From: Phycisphaerae bacterium
GTDB taxonomy: Bacteria > Planctomycetota > Phycisphaerae > UBA1845 > PWPN01
Direction: 5' to 3'
Length of the DNA stretch: 64,000 bases
Assembly (NCBI GenBank): GCA_030372985.1
Contig: JAUCQB010000092.1
Coordinates: 1-64,000, forward strand
The position numbers were made by a program, and so were the translations under genes. The notes under the pieces were generated by a model. That model was not told where the DNA came from, ran no database searches, and saw nothing but the letters and a program-made list of their open reading frames with translations. Positions 44,309-52,893 of this stretch are shown here, in pieces; position 1 is the stretch's first letter; the number at the start of each line of letters is the position of its first letter.

Positions 44309-46048
44309 ATGGAGATCAAGAAGGGAATCGGAGTCTCTCCGGGCGTCACCATCGCCAAGGCGGTGGTCTTGGACGCCGAAGAGTATCGGATTGCCCAGAA
44401 GACGGTCTCTGTCGATGACATCCCGGCCGAACTTGAGCGGTTGCGCAGCGGGTTCGACGCCTCTCTCGCCGAACTGCACAGTCTCCAGGAGGTGATGGCC
44501 CGCCAACTGGGGCCCGATATTGCGGCCATCTTTGATTTCCACTACGGCGTTCTCAGCCAGGACCGCCTCTTCGAGCAGATCGCCTCGCTGATCACCCAGA
44601 AAAACTACTCCGCCGCCTACGCGGTCCGTGAAGTGCTGCGCGGCTACCAGCGAAGATTCCTGAACATGAAGGATCAACTGCTGCGCGAGCGGGTCCGCGA
44701 CGTTCACGACATCGAACGGCGGCTTCTGAGGCATCTGTGCGGCCAGAGCGGCGAGGAGCTGACCCTTCTGGCCGAGCCCTTCATTCTCGTCGCCCATGAT
44801 TTGACCCCCTCACAGGTTGCCAACCTGAGCCAGACGAAGGTGACGGGCGTCGCCATGGACGTCGGCGGCCTGACCAGCCACGCGGCCATCGTGGTCCGAT
44901 CCATGGGTATTCCGGCGGTCATGGGCCTCAAAGACGTCTCGACGCGGGTGTCCAAGAGCGACACCATGGTGTTGGACGGCACGAAGGGGCTCGTGGTCAT
45001 CCGACCCGACACCGACATGCTGCAGGAGTATCGGGTCGAGGAAGAGCGCATCCATGCCCTGGCCAGCGACCTGATCGAGTTGCGGGACAAGCCGGCCGTC
45101 ACCACCGACAACATCAAGATCACCCTGCTGACCAACATCGAGTTTCCCTACGAAGCCAAGGCCTGTCTGGAGAAGGGCGCCGAAGGCATCGGCCTGTACC
45201 GCACTGAATTCCTGTACCTGCGCAGCGAAGTTGAACCCACCGAAGAGGAGCATTACGAGGCGTATCACGCGGTGATCCAGGCGGTCGGCGGCTGCCCGGT
45301 CACGATCCGCACCCTGGATCTGGGGGCCGACAAGTACACCCAGTCACAGGCTCGCGAGCCGGAACGCAACCCCTTCCTGGGGCTCAGATCGATCCGTTAC
45401 TGCCTCCAGAATCTCGATCTGTTCAAGACCCAGCTCCGGGCGATTCTTCGGGCCTCGGTGGAGGGCGACGTCCGGATCATGTTCCCGCTGATATCCAGCC
45501 TGATGGAGCTCCGCCAGGCCAAGATCGTGCTCGGCGACGCCATGGAGGATCTTGAGGAAATGGGAATCCCCTTCAGGCGGGACATCCCGGTTGGTATAAT
45601 GGTGGAGACGCCCGCGGCGGCCTTGCAGATCAAGGAGCTGCTGCGGGAGGTGGACTTCATCAGTATCGGGACAAACGATCTGATCCAGTACACCCTGGCG
45701 GTCGACCGCAGCAACGAAAGGGTAGCCTCGCTCTATACGGCCAGCCATCCGGTCATCCTGAGGGTGCTGCGGGACATCATCCGGGCCGCCGAACGGGCTC
45801 AAATCGCATTCAGCATGTGCGGTGAGATGGCCGGCGAACCGATGTATACATTGTTGCTTCTGGGCATCGGACTGCGACAGTTTTCGATGGCCCCGAGCGA
45901 CATCCCGGAAATCAAGAAGATCATCCGGTCGGCCTCGATCGCCCACGCGGTCCGGGTGGCCAAACGGGCACTCTCGTTTGACACCGATCGGCAGGTAAGC
46001 AACTACCTGCGGGACGAGACGAGGAAGATCTGGCCCGAGTTCATGTGA
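44309..46048 (+). CDS. ptsI: phosphoenolpyruvate-protein phosphotransferase (PTS Enzyme I)
   Basis: 579 aa from the ATG at 44309, which starts the conserved MEIKKGIGVSPGVTIAKA; the ribosome binding site is weak. The N-terminal HPr-binding and phosphohistidine domains include GGLTSHAAIVVRSMGIPAVMG with the catalytic H191. The C-terminal PEP-binding barrel includes EGIGLYRTEFLYL, TIRTLDLGADKY, NPFLGLRSIRYCL, VGIMVETPAA, SIGTNDLIQYTLAVDR and FSMCGEMAGEP with the proton-donor Cys. Its length is normal. It phosphorylates HPr using PEP. It is the last gene of the hpf-ptsN-ptsH-ptsI run; a small hairpin (46079-46094) follows. Confidence 0.96.
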   Translation: MEIKKGIGVSPGVTIAKAVVLDAEEYRIAQKTVSVDDIPAELERLRSGFDASLAELHSLQEVMARQLGPDIAAIFDFHYGVLSQDRLFEQIASLITQKNYSAAYAVREVLRGYQRRFLNMKDQLLRERVRDVHDIERRLLRHLCGQSGEELTLLAEPFILVAHDLTPSQVANLSQTKVTGVAMDVGGLTSHAAIVVRSMGIPAVMGLKDVSTRVSKSDTMVLDGTKGLVVIRPDTDMLQEYRVEEERIHALASDLIELRDKPAVTTDNIKITLLTNIEFPYEAKACLEKGAEGIGLYRTEFLYLRSEVEPTEEEHYEAYHAVIQAVGGCPVTIRTLDLGADKYTQSQAREPERNPFLGLRSIRYCLQNLDLFKTQLRAILRASVEGDVRIMFPLISSLMELRQAKIVLGDAMEDLEEMGIPFRRDIPVGIMVETPAAALQIKELLREVDFISIGTNDLIQYTLAVDRSNERVASLYTASHPVILRVLRDIIRAAERAQIAFSMCGEMAGEPMYTLLLLGIGLRQFSMAPSDIPEIKKIIRSASIAHAVRVAKRALSFDTDRQVSNYLRDETRKIWPEFM

Positions 46049-46078
46049 GTGAGACGGGCCGCGAACAAAGACGCTGAT

Positions 46079-46094
46079 CCACCCCTTCGGGTGG
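46079..46094 (+). terminator. weak hairpin after ptsI
   Basis: CCACCC-CTTC-GGGTGG, a 6-bp GC-rich stem 31 nt after the ptsI stop. It is followed only by TTGCAC, so intrinsic termination is doubtful. Confidence 0.35.
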
Positions 46095-46188
46095 TTGCAC
46101 AAGACGCAGGCCGGCTCGGGCGTAACGACGCCGGCGCAGCCAAGAGACGTTTGGAGTCAGTTATCTAGACGAGGAAATCGCAAACGAG

Positions 46189-46821
46189 TTGCAGTACAGA
46201 GTGGCGATCCGCTTCGTGATCGAGGGGGACCTCCGGTTCATCTCGCATCACGATACCATGCGTCTGTTTGAACGGGCGCTGTCGCGGGCACAATTGCCGG
46301 TGAAGTTCTCGCGGGGCTTCAACCCCCGCCCCAGGCTGTCGCTGCCTTTGCCGCGAGCCGTGGGAGTTGCCAGTACGGCCGACCTGCTGGTGGTCGATCT
46401 GGAAGAACCGCTGGATCCGGTCGTCGTGCGTGATAGACTGCAAGAACAGATGCCGACCGGGCTGGCGCTCAGCGATGCCCGATCGATCGCCGGTAAGCAT
46501 CCGCCCCAGCCAGTGAGAGCCGATTACGAGTTGGCCCTCCCGCCGGATCAGATCGAGGACGTTCGCCAGAGGATTGCGGATCTTCTGGCCGCTCCGACGT
46601 GGATCATCCAGAGATCTGATCCCGGGACAAGGCCGTCCAAAGAACTCGACCTGAGGCAATACCTGGCGGATGGCGCGGCTTGCGACGGAATTCTGCGATG
46701 GACGGTGCACGTCACCGCGGGCGGGTCATTACGGCCGGCCGAGCTGCTCACCGCCGTGGGCCTGGCCCCTCAAGACTGGCAGCACCACGTTCGCAGAACC
46801 GGTGTTGCGTGGTCATACTGA
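46189..46821 (+). CDS. TIGR03936/DUF2344 family protein
   Basis: 210 aa from a TTG start at 46189; the nearest SD-like GAGGAAA lies about 14 nt away, so the start is uncertain. The sequence YRVAIRFVIEGDLRFISHHDTMRLFERALSRAQLPVKFSRGFNPRPRLSLPLPRAVGVAS matches the family signature (F-ISHLD..RAxLP..SxGFNPHPK). The family is usually fused or adjacent to a radical SAM protein, or precedes ribonuclease E/G as it does here. The function is unknown; links to ribosome or RNA metabolism are inferred from this conserved neighbourhood. rng starts 116 nt downstream. Confidence 0.85.
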   Translation: MQYRVAIRFVIEGDLRFISHHDTMRLFERALSRAQLPVKFSRGFNPRPRLSLPLPRAVGVASTADLLVVDLEEPLDPVVVRDRLQEQMPTGLALSDARSIAGKHPPQPVRADYELALPPDQIEDVRQRIADLLAAPTWIIQRSDPGTRPSKELDLRQYLADGAACDGILRWTVHVTAGGSLRPAELLTAVGLAPQDWQHHVRRTGVAWSY

Positions 46822-46937
46822 CGCGGCCGCCATCCGGTTCCAGAAGCCGGCGCGCAGCCATGGGCGCATGCGAGCAAGCGTTTCCCACTCCGTACCTGCC
46901 GCTCACACTGACACGGATGTCATGAGAGCAGGGAACA

Positions 46938-49208
46938 ATGACAGAACAAGCAAACCAGACACAAGACAACCAGAGCGAAAACAGATCCCAACCACAGGCA
47001 GGCACCCGAGGGCGACGCAGCCGCCGATCCCGCCGGAAGAACCGGCCAGGCAATGGCAGCGAAGCCACCGCCGTGCGCGACGTGCCGGGAGTTGAGCCGG
47101 CCGGCGATGCGGGAACGACCGTCGCCACTGGGGCGACCGCCGATCCGCCCGCCAAGACCGAACAGACCGCCAACACACGGACGTCGCCGCCCGACTCGCA
47201 CGAACCTCCCAGTGCCGACCGTCCCGCTGAGGACGTCGTAGCCTCAAACGGATCATCAGCAGATCACAGCCTGGGTGAACGACCCGCGACCGAGCGGGGA
47301 CCCGCATCAGACGCGTCGCCCCCGGAGCACCGGAGACGATCCCACCGCGGCGGTCGAGGCAGACGCCGGAAGCGACAGCACCCCGATGGCTGGTCCGCCG
47401 GCCAGACTCAGGGGGCAACACAGGCATCGGCCGCCAAGGCAACCCCTGAAGCAGCCCGATATCCGTCCAGGCAGGCCCGCCCGCCTCAGCCGGGGTCCTC
47501 CCGGCAAGAGCAGGAACCCGACGATGCGGATGAGGGCGACGACGAGATTTCGGCCACCGGCGATCGCATCATGCTGATCAACGCCGCGGACGGGGACGAA
47601 TGCCGTATCGCGGTCGTACACCAGCAGAAACTCGAGGAGTTGTTCATCGAGCGGGCCAGTGCCGAGTCGCACGTGGGCAATATCTACAAAGGTCGTGTGA
47701 CCAACGTCGAGCCGAGCATCCAGGCGGCTTTCGTCGACTTCGGGTTGCCCAAAAACGGCTTCCTTCACATTTCCGACCTGCAGCCGCAGTATTTCCCCAA
47801 CGGCCGGGGACACATGGAGGAGGTAGGCCGCAAAACTCCCCGTCGCGAGCGGCCGCCGATCCAGAAGTGCCTGCGAAGAGGGCAGGAAGTCCTCGTGCAG
47901 ATCATCAAGGAAGGCATCGGCACCAAGGGACCGACCCTCACAACGTATATCTCCATTCCGGGCCGTTACCTGGTCATGATGCCGGGAATGAACAAGCTCG
48001 GTGTTTCGCGCCGGATCGAGGACGAAGAGGCGCGGCGCAAGATGCGCCGACTCCTGGACGAACTCAACCTGCCCAAGAACATGGGCTTTATCCTGCGAAC
48101 CGCCGGTCTGGACAAAACCAAGCGAGAACTCCAGCGCGACCAGATGTACCTGCAGCGGCTGTGGAAGCGCGTCGCTCAGCGCATCAAGAGCGAGCGGGCC
48201 CCGTGCGAGCTCTACCAGGAATCCGACCTGGTGATTCGCACGATTCGTGACGTCTACTCGGCGGATTTCGGAAAGATCATCGTGGATAACGAGGCCACCG
48301 CGGAGAAGGTTCGCGACTTCCTGGCCATCGCCATGCCGCGGAGCAGCGCCCCTGTCGAGGTCTACAAGGGACCTGAGCCGCTCTTTCACAAGTACGGCAT
48401 TGAGGCGGAAATCGACAAGATCAACGCCCGCCACGTGCCCCTGCCGTCGGGCGGTTCGTTGGTGATCGACTCGACCGAGGCGATGGTCGCAATCGACGTC
48501 AACAGCGGGCGGTTTCGCGAGCACGAGGACGCCGAGGAAACCGCCTTCCGGACGGACCTGGAGGCTGCCGAGGAGATTGCCCGGCAGTTGCGTCTGCGCG
48601 ACCTTGGCGGACTGATCGTCTGCGACTTCATCGACCTGGTGCAGGAAAAGCACCGCCGGGCGGTGGAGCGGGCTCTTCGGGAGGCCCTCAAGAAACACAA
48701 GGAGCGGGCCAAGTGCCTGCGCATGAGTCAGTTTGGCATTGTCGAGATGACCCGCCAGCGGATGCGGCCGTCGATCAAGCGGAGCATTTATCAGGATTGC
48801 CCGCATTGCCGCGGGTCGGGTCTGGTCAAGAATCCGGAATCGATGACCCTCGACATCATGAGGCTGCTGCGTCTGGCGGCGCACCACGAACTTGTCGAAA
48901 CGGTCGAGATCCGGGTGGCACCCGAGGTGGCTTTCCAGCTGCAGAACCGCAAGCGGGCGGCCATCCACGACATTGAGCAGCGGACCGGCCGGCGCATCGT
49001 CATCCGCGCCGACAGCAACATCGGGCTCGACCAGTTTGTCTTTTCCTGCTTTGACAAGCGCGGGGGCGCGATTCGTGCAATGGACATGGCTGAGGCCACC
49101 AGCCCATCGCTGGCACACCGTGCAAAGCATGCACCCCCGGTCCAGCCGCAGAACCACCATCACGATGGTGATGCGGATCGGGACCAGGACGAGAACGTCT
49201 TCGAATAA
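46938..49208 (+). CDS. rng: ribonuclease E/G family endoribonuclease
   Basis: 756 aa, AGGGA upstream of the ATG. Residues 1-205 are a basic, Pro/Ser/Thr/Ala-rich disordered extension (RSRRSRRKNR, HRRRSHRGGRGRRRKRQH). The RNase E/G core starts near RIMLINAADGDECRIAVV (about 209). An S1 domain follows (HVGNIYKGRVTNVEPSIQAAFVDFG), then the catalytic DNase I-like part with metal ligands in VAIDVNSGRF (D520) and LIVCDFIDL. The zinc-link is CPHC (621-624). It cleaves single-stranded RNA in mRNA decay and rRNA or tRNA processing. The long N-terminal extension replaces the C-terminal scaffold of E. coli RNase E; whether it binds RNA or partners is inference. Confidence 0.95.
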   Translation: MTEQANQTQDNQSENRSQPQAGTRGRRSRRSRRKNRPGNGSEATAVRDVPGVEPAGDAGTTVATGATADPPAKTEQTANTRTSPPDSHEPPSADRPAEDVVASNGSSADHSLGERPATERGPASDASPPEHRRRSHRGGRGRRRKRQHPDGWSAGQTQGATQASAAKATPEAARYPSRQARPPQPGSSRQEQEPDDADEGDDEISATGDRIMLINAADGDECRIAVVHQQKLEELFIERASAESHVGNIYKGRVTNVEPSIQAAFVDFGLPKNGFLHISDLQPQYFPNGRGHMEEVGRKTPRRERPPIQKCLRRGQEVLVQIIKEGIGTKGPTLTTYISIPGRYLVMMPGMNKLGVSRRIEDEEARRKMRRLLDELNLPKNMGFILRTAGLDKTKRELQRDQMYLQRLWKRVAQRIKSERAPCELYQESDLVIRTIRDVYSADFGKIIVDNEATAEKVRDFLAIAMPRSSAPVEVYKGPEPLFHKYGIEAEIDKINARHVPLPSGGSLVIDSTEAMVAIDVNSGRFREHEDAEETAFRTDLEAAEEIARQLRLRDLGGLIVCDFIDLVQEKHRRAVERALREALKKHKERAKCLRMSQFGIVEMTRQRMRPSIKRSIYQDCPHCRGSGLVKNPESMTLDIMRLLRLAAHHELVETVEIRVAPEVAFQLQNRKRAAIHDIEQRTGRRIVIRADSNIGLDQFVFSCFDKRGGAIRAMDMAEATSPSLAHRAKHAPPVQPQNHHHDGDADRDQDENVFE

Positions 49209-49322
49209 AGACGGTTGCCTCACGCAGAGGTGTGATCGCCAGGCACGGGTGGCGGGCAGAACCGGGTAAGGCGATCGTTCATACGGCCGGCCCGCCACCG
49301 GTGACCGGATTCGCCGGCCGGT

Positions 49323-50660
49323 TCAACCCGCCGGTTTCGTGGCGGGAGCATCGTCGGCGTATTCCACAATGGACATGGCTAAGTCCCAGTTGGGTTTCGC
49401 GACACCGTCAACATAGGCCTCGCCCGGCAGGTCCTCGTTCAGCCTCCAGACGTTGGATCCGGGAGAGGTCCATTCGATGTAGTACATACGGCCGGGGGTC
49501 AGCGGGACATCGCCCCTTTTCCAGACGGCGGCCACACGGCCCTGGAAAGCCAGTGAAAGGCCATAGCAGGTCTTCGTCTTGCCGATCGGCTTGCCGCCAG
49601 GCTTGTCATACACCTGAAAGATCACCGGCAACGAGGGCGGGCTGACTTCACCCGTGGCGTAGAGCGTGTCAACGCCGGCCAGACTGGTGCCCGTAGCCTT
49701 GAATGTCTGGCCATGGCGCTTGGCCGACCCGACGAAATCCTTGAGCTCAAGATCCCCCACCGGAGCGTGGTTGACGACCGTCCCAGCCTCACCGCCACTG
49801 ATGTAGGCATAGGCGTCGAGGTCCTTGCGCGGCTCATCGCCGACGAAGAGATGTCCTTTGGCGTAGCCGTCACCTTTGTCTGTCCGGGCGACGAGGGCAA
49901 ACCGCTCGGACTGCGAACTGGGGTCACGCCAGAACCTGACAGCATAAGTCCGGCCGCGAACGAGTGTCACTTCGTTGCTGCGGAACGGGACATGGAAGAT
50001 GTGGATGATCGGGTCGGTCCCGCTGGACAGAAAGCGGCTGCGAACCGGTGAGATCTTCCTCCACGTCGAAGGCGGGCCGTCATTGGTCTGATACACGGCA
50101 TAGTTGAGGTTCAGGATCTGGTGATCGCCGGACTTGTCGGCCAGCTTGGTCGCAATCCGGGTGACGTGCGGCGTCGTTGCCACGAACGTCTGGTAGAAAT
50201 CATCGCCACCGATGAATGGCGACTTGCCCCACGCCTCGTAACCCTTGCTGCCGTACATGACCGAGTAGTGGGCCGGCGTCTCGAGCTTAGCTTTTTCCAC
50301 CTTGCCCGTGCCCTCGGGGATTCGCAGCCTCGTGTCGCAACTGAAGGCGGGGATGCTGTCATAGCACAACGTGAACAAAGCGTATTCGCCGGCCGGAAAA
50401 CCCGATGGTTGCTCCTTGGTGGAAATCGAGAACCAGCCGACGGGGGTGTCGGCGGTCCGGGCGCCCGCCCCGAAGCCGACGTCCAGTTGACCGACGTATA
50501 CCTTCTCTTCGTTCCAGCCGCGCGGTGTATCCTCCCGGCCGGTGACGCCGGCCGTGGTCATCATTCCCTCCGCCGACTCCGCCCCCACCACGGACATCGC
50601 CATGCTCGCACTCAGAACACACGTCAACACCAGCATTCGAGTAACAGTTCGTTTTGTCAT
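49323..50660 (-). CDS. secreted protein of unknown function
   Basis: 445 aa, CGGAG 7 nt upstream. A signal peptide is present (MLVLTCVLSASMAMSVVGA). The mature part is beta-rich with repeated Trp/Tyr-containing strands: VGWFSISTKEQPSGFPAGEYALFTLCYD, DPIIHIFHVPFRSNEVTLVRGRTYAVRFWRD and PLTPGRMYYIEWTSPGSNVWRL. These resemble galactose-binding or concanavalin-like sandwich domains. No enzyme motif is seen. It lies 68 nt downstream of the ceramidase-like gene on the same strand and may be co-transcribed with it. Confidence 0.5.
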   Translation of the reverse strand: MTKRTVTRMLVLTCVLSASMAMSVVGAESAEGMMTTAGVTGREDTPRGWNEEKVYVGQLDVGFGAGARTADTPVGWFSISTKEQPSGFPAGEYALFTLCYDSIPAFSCDTRLRIPEGTGKVEKAKLETPAHYSVMYGSKGYEAWGKSPFIGGDDFYQTFVATTPHVTRIATKLADKSGDHQILNLNYAVYQTNDGPPSTWRKISPVRSRFLSSGTDPIIHIFHVPFRSNEVTLVRGRTYAVRFWRDPSSQSERFALVARTDKGDGYAKGHLFVGDEPRKDLDAYAYISGGEAGTVVNHAPVGDLELKDFVGSAKRHGQTFKATGTSLAGVDTLYATGEVSPPSLPVIFQVYDKPGGKPIGKTKTCYGLSLAFQGRVAAVWKRGDVPLTPGRMYYIEWTSPGSNVWRLNEDLPGEAYVDGVAKPNWDLAMSIVEYADDAPATKPAG

Positions 50661-50728
50661 AGAGCACTCCGCGCAGACGACACGACAACGGTAGAAACCC
50701 AGAACACAATCGAGCTGTCTGCCTGAGG

Positions 50729-52144
50729 CTACCGGGCCAATTCCTTCAGGATTTCGATGGCCGCGTCGACCATCAGCTCGCCTCCACCGGGCTGGATACG
50801 AGAGTTTACCGTTTCGTAACTGCCTTCGCCAAAGGCCTTGCGCGTGGGAATATAGGCGGGAACGTCGTTGGCCAGCTCGACCACGAGTGTGGTCTTGAAC
50901 GGCGAGGCCTTCTTGATCGCCAACCCGAACTCGACAAACACCTCGCCAGGCAGGGTCACGACAGCCAAATCACGGCCGAGCCGAAATGCCTGAACCTCAA
51001 GCGGTACCATCGTCCCCGGGTACCTCGCCAGATCGACGATCTTGCAGGATTCGACCTCCTCGAGGAAGGGCAGCTTGCCGGTCCCGACCAGGGCCACATC
51101 CTTGGCGGCCTGGGCCTTCTGCTCTTCACTGTACTGATGTTTCAACGCCTGCACCGTCCTGCTTTTCACCGCCAGCGGGGCCGGCTCAACCGGCCGCGCC
51201 TTGGGCACCTGGCCGATCACGGTCTTAGCCAGCAACTCGCCGATCTCCTCGGCCTTCCGCCGCTCTTCGACCGTTACGTCGATATGGTTCACGTCGCCGC
51301 AAGTGCCCGTACCGAAAAAGGACATTAGATCACTGCCCAACGAGGCTCGCAGCGTCTTTTCGAGGTAGAAGGGATAATCGGCTGAATACAGCGTGCCGCC
51401 GGTAGTATCCAGATGCAGGGCGAACACAGTAAGGCAGGCCTTGAGCTTCCGGTCCTCAGGCGCCTTGAGCAACACGATGCCGACCTGGGGGTCGATTGGC
51501 CCGGCCACTCGGACGATGTCCGGGTTCTTCTGCCCGGGGTTGAAGCGGACGCTGCCGTCCTTCATGTGGAAGCGGCGATTGAAGGACAGGGACGGGTCCT
51601 GATCAGCCGCTGCCGCCTCAAGGATGACAGGGGAGGTTGATTTCGCGGCCTTTGAGACCACCTGTCCGATCTTCTCGATCAGTTGGGCCGGGTAGTCCAC
51701 GGCTTCACATGCGTCCTTGCCATTCTTGGCCACCGCCTGTTCGTGGAAGTAGTTGCGCAAGGTTCCGTAATACAGCGGACCGGTGTGTGTATGGGTGCCG
51801 GTGATGACGATGTTGGCGGCTGGGATTCCCGTCCTGGCCGCCACGAGCGTCCGCGCCGGGTCTGAGACGCTTCGCGGCAGGCCGATTACGTCACAGACGA
51901 CGAACGCCGCCGTCACGTCCCCTTCACGGAGCACCAGGGCCTTGGCTTTCAGCGGGTCATGTACGCCGGTGCTCTGCCGCTCAATGAAGTAGCCGCTGAG
52001 TCGATAGCCGACCGGCGGGGTGATATCTATTTCGGCGATCCCGGCGGTCAGTCCGGCGGCCGCGTTCGCTATCGGGCAAACCATCAGGATGAACAGACTC
52101 GCCACGATCGCACATACCACGAATCTCATCGATATCTTCTTCAT
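50729..52144 (-). CDS. neutral/alkaline ceramidase-like secreted hydrolase
   Basis: 471 aa with signal peptide (FVVCAIVASLFILMVCPIANA). The N-terminus AGLTAGIAEIDITPPVGYRLSGY and the segment IVITGTHTHTGPLYYG match the N-terminal domain of neutral/alkaline non-lysosomal ceramidases, whose zinc site uses the His residues of the HTHTGP motif. Later blocks FGTGTCGDVNHIDV and VVTLPGEVFVEFGLAI also fit. At 471 aa it lacks the C-terminal immunoglobulin-like domain of full ceramidases. Planctomycetes carry many such short members near CAZymes, and their substrate is not known to be ceramide. Confidence 0.82.
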   Translation of the reverse strand: MKKISMRFVVCAIVASLFILMVCPIANAAAGLTAGIAEIDITPPVGYRLSGYFIERQSTGVHDPLKAKALVLREGDVTAAFVVCDVIGLPRSVSDPARTLVAARTGIPAANIVITGTHTHTGPLYYGTLRNYFHEQAVAKNGKDACEAVDYPAQLIEKIGQVVSKAAKSTSPVILEAAAADQDPSLSFNRRFHMKDGSVRFNPGQKNPDIVRVAGPIDPQVGIVLLKAPEDRKLKACLTVFALHLDTTGGTLYSADYPFYLEKTLRASLGSDLMSFFGTGTCGDVNHIDVTVEERRKAEEIGELLAKTVIGQVPKARPVEPAPLAVKSRTVQALKHQYSEEQKAQAAKDVALVGTGKLPFLEEVESCKIVDLARYPGTMVPLEVQAFRLGRDLAVVTLPGEVFVEFGLAIKKASPFKTTLVVELANDVPAYIPTRKAFGEGSYETVNSRIQPGGGELMVDAAIEILKELAR

Positions 52145-52189
52145 AGTCTCGATACCCTCAGCATTGTAAGCCGCATCTGGCCGAAGCGG

Positions 52190-52825
52190 TCAGCGGTCCC
52201 GCAGCCGCCGGGCGGGCACGCCGACGTAAACGCCCATTGGTTCAGTATCTTTCGTGACGACCGCGTTGGCCCCGATGACGCAGCCCCGTGCAATTCGGGT
52301 GTTGGCCGCAATGGTCACATTCGCCGCAATCCACACATCTTCCTCCAGAGTGATCGGCCCGGCCTTTTCGCCCGTCAGCGACATGGGCTTATCGGTGATT
52401 TCATCGTGGTGGCCGACGGTCGCGAAGACTGTGTGAGCTGCGATGTTGCAGTACGGCGAGATCGTCAGCCCACCCCAGCCGTACAGCACGCAATTTGGGG
52501 CGAAATGGCAGTGGTGCCCGATCTCGACGAAACTTGATTCCCAGTCGCCCAGCGAAATGTAGGCCCCCGGAAAGAACTCCACGTGGTCGCCGATGATGAA
52601 CCGCCCGGCCGAGCCCTGGATGAAGCAGTTGGGATAGAACGTCACATCCGATCCGATCCGGCATACCCGCGGCCGTCCGAGCATGTGAAAGCCAGGCATG
52701 AAGGTCACGTTGTCTCCGACCTCCACAACCTCGGGGTGCTCGAAATACGCGTCTGCCGCGATGCGAACGTTCTGTCCACAAGACTTGAAGCGAGCTGCGT
52801 AATCTGCGACAGCGGCAACACTCAT
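52190..52825 (-). CDS. hexapeptide-repeat acyltransferase (LbH family)
   Basis: 211 aa from the ATG at 52825; upstream frame sequence is arginine-rich shadow. CCGGAG lies 10 nt before the start. A left-handed beta-helix is evident: VRIAADAYFEHPEVVEVGDNVTFMPG, CRIGSDVTFYPNCFIQGSAGRFIIGDHVEFFPGAYISLG, ITLEEDVWIAANVTIAANTRIARGCVIGANAVVTKD, ending GVPARRLR. This is the maltose/galactoside O-acetyltransferase-like pattern, with the candidate catalytic His in VGHHDEI. It probably O-acetylates a sugar or glycan in the cytoplasm. It lies between the ceramidase-like and TIM-barrel genes on one strand. Confidence 0.85.
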   Translation of the reverse strand: MSVAAVADYAARFKSCGQNVRIAADAYFEHPEVVEVGDNVTFMPGFHMLGRPRVCRIGSDVTFYPNCFIQGSAGRFIIGDHVEFFPGAYISLGDWESSFVEIGHHCHFAPNCVLYGWGGLTISPYCNIAAHTVFATVGHHDEITDKPMSLTGEKAGPITLEEDVWIAANVTIAANTRIARGCVIGANAVVTKDTEPMGVYVGVPARRLRDR

Positions 52826-52893
52826 GTTCGCGATACTCCGGGCGACTCTACTTGCTCTCGAACCCCATTGCCTAATCGGACCGCAACGGGCTG

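Noticed and set aside
47307-49298. 663-codon minus-strand frame
   Set aside because: Antisense to rng; the plus-strand product has the S1, IDVNSGRF and CPHC motifs of RNase E/G.
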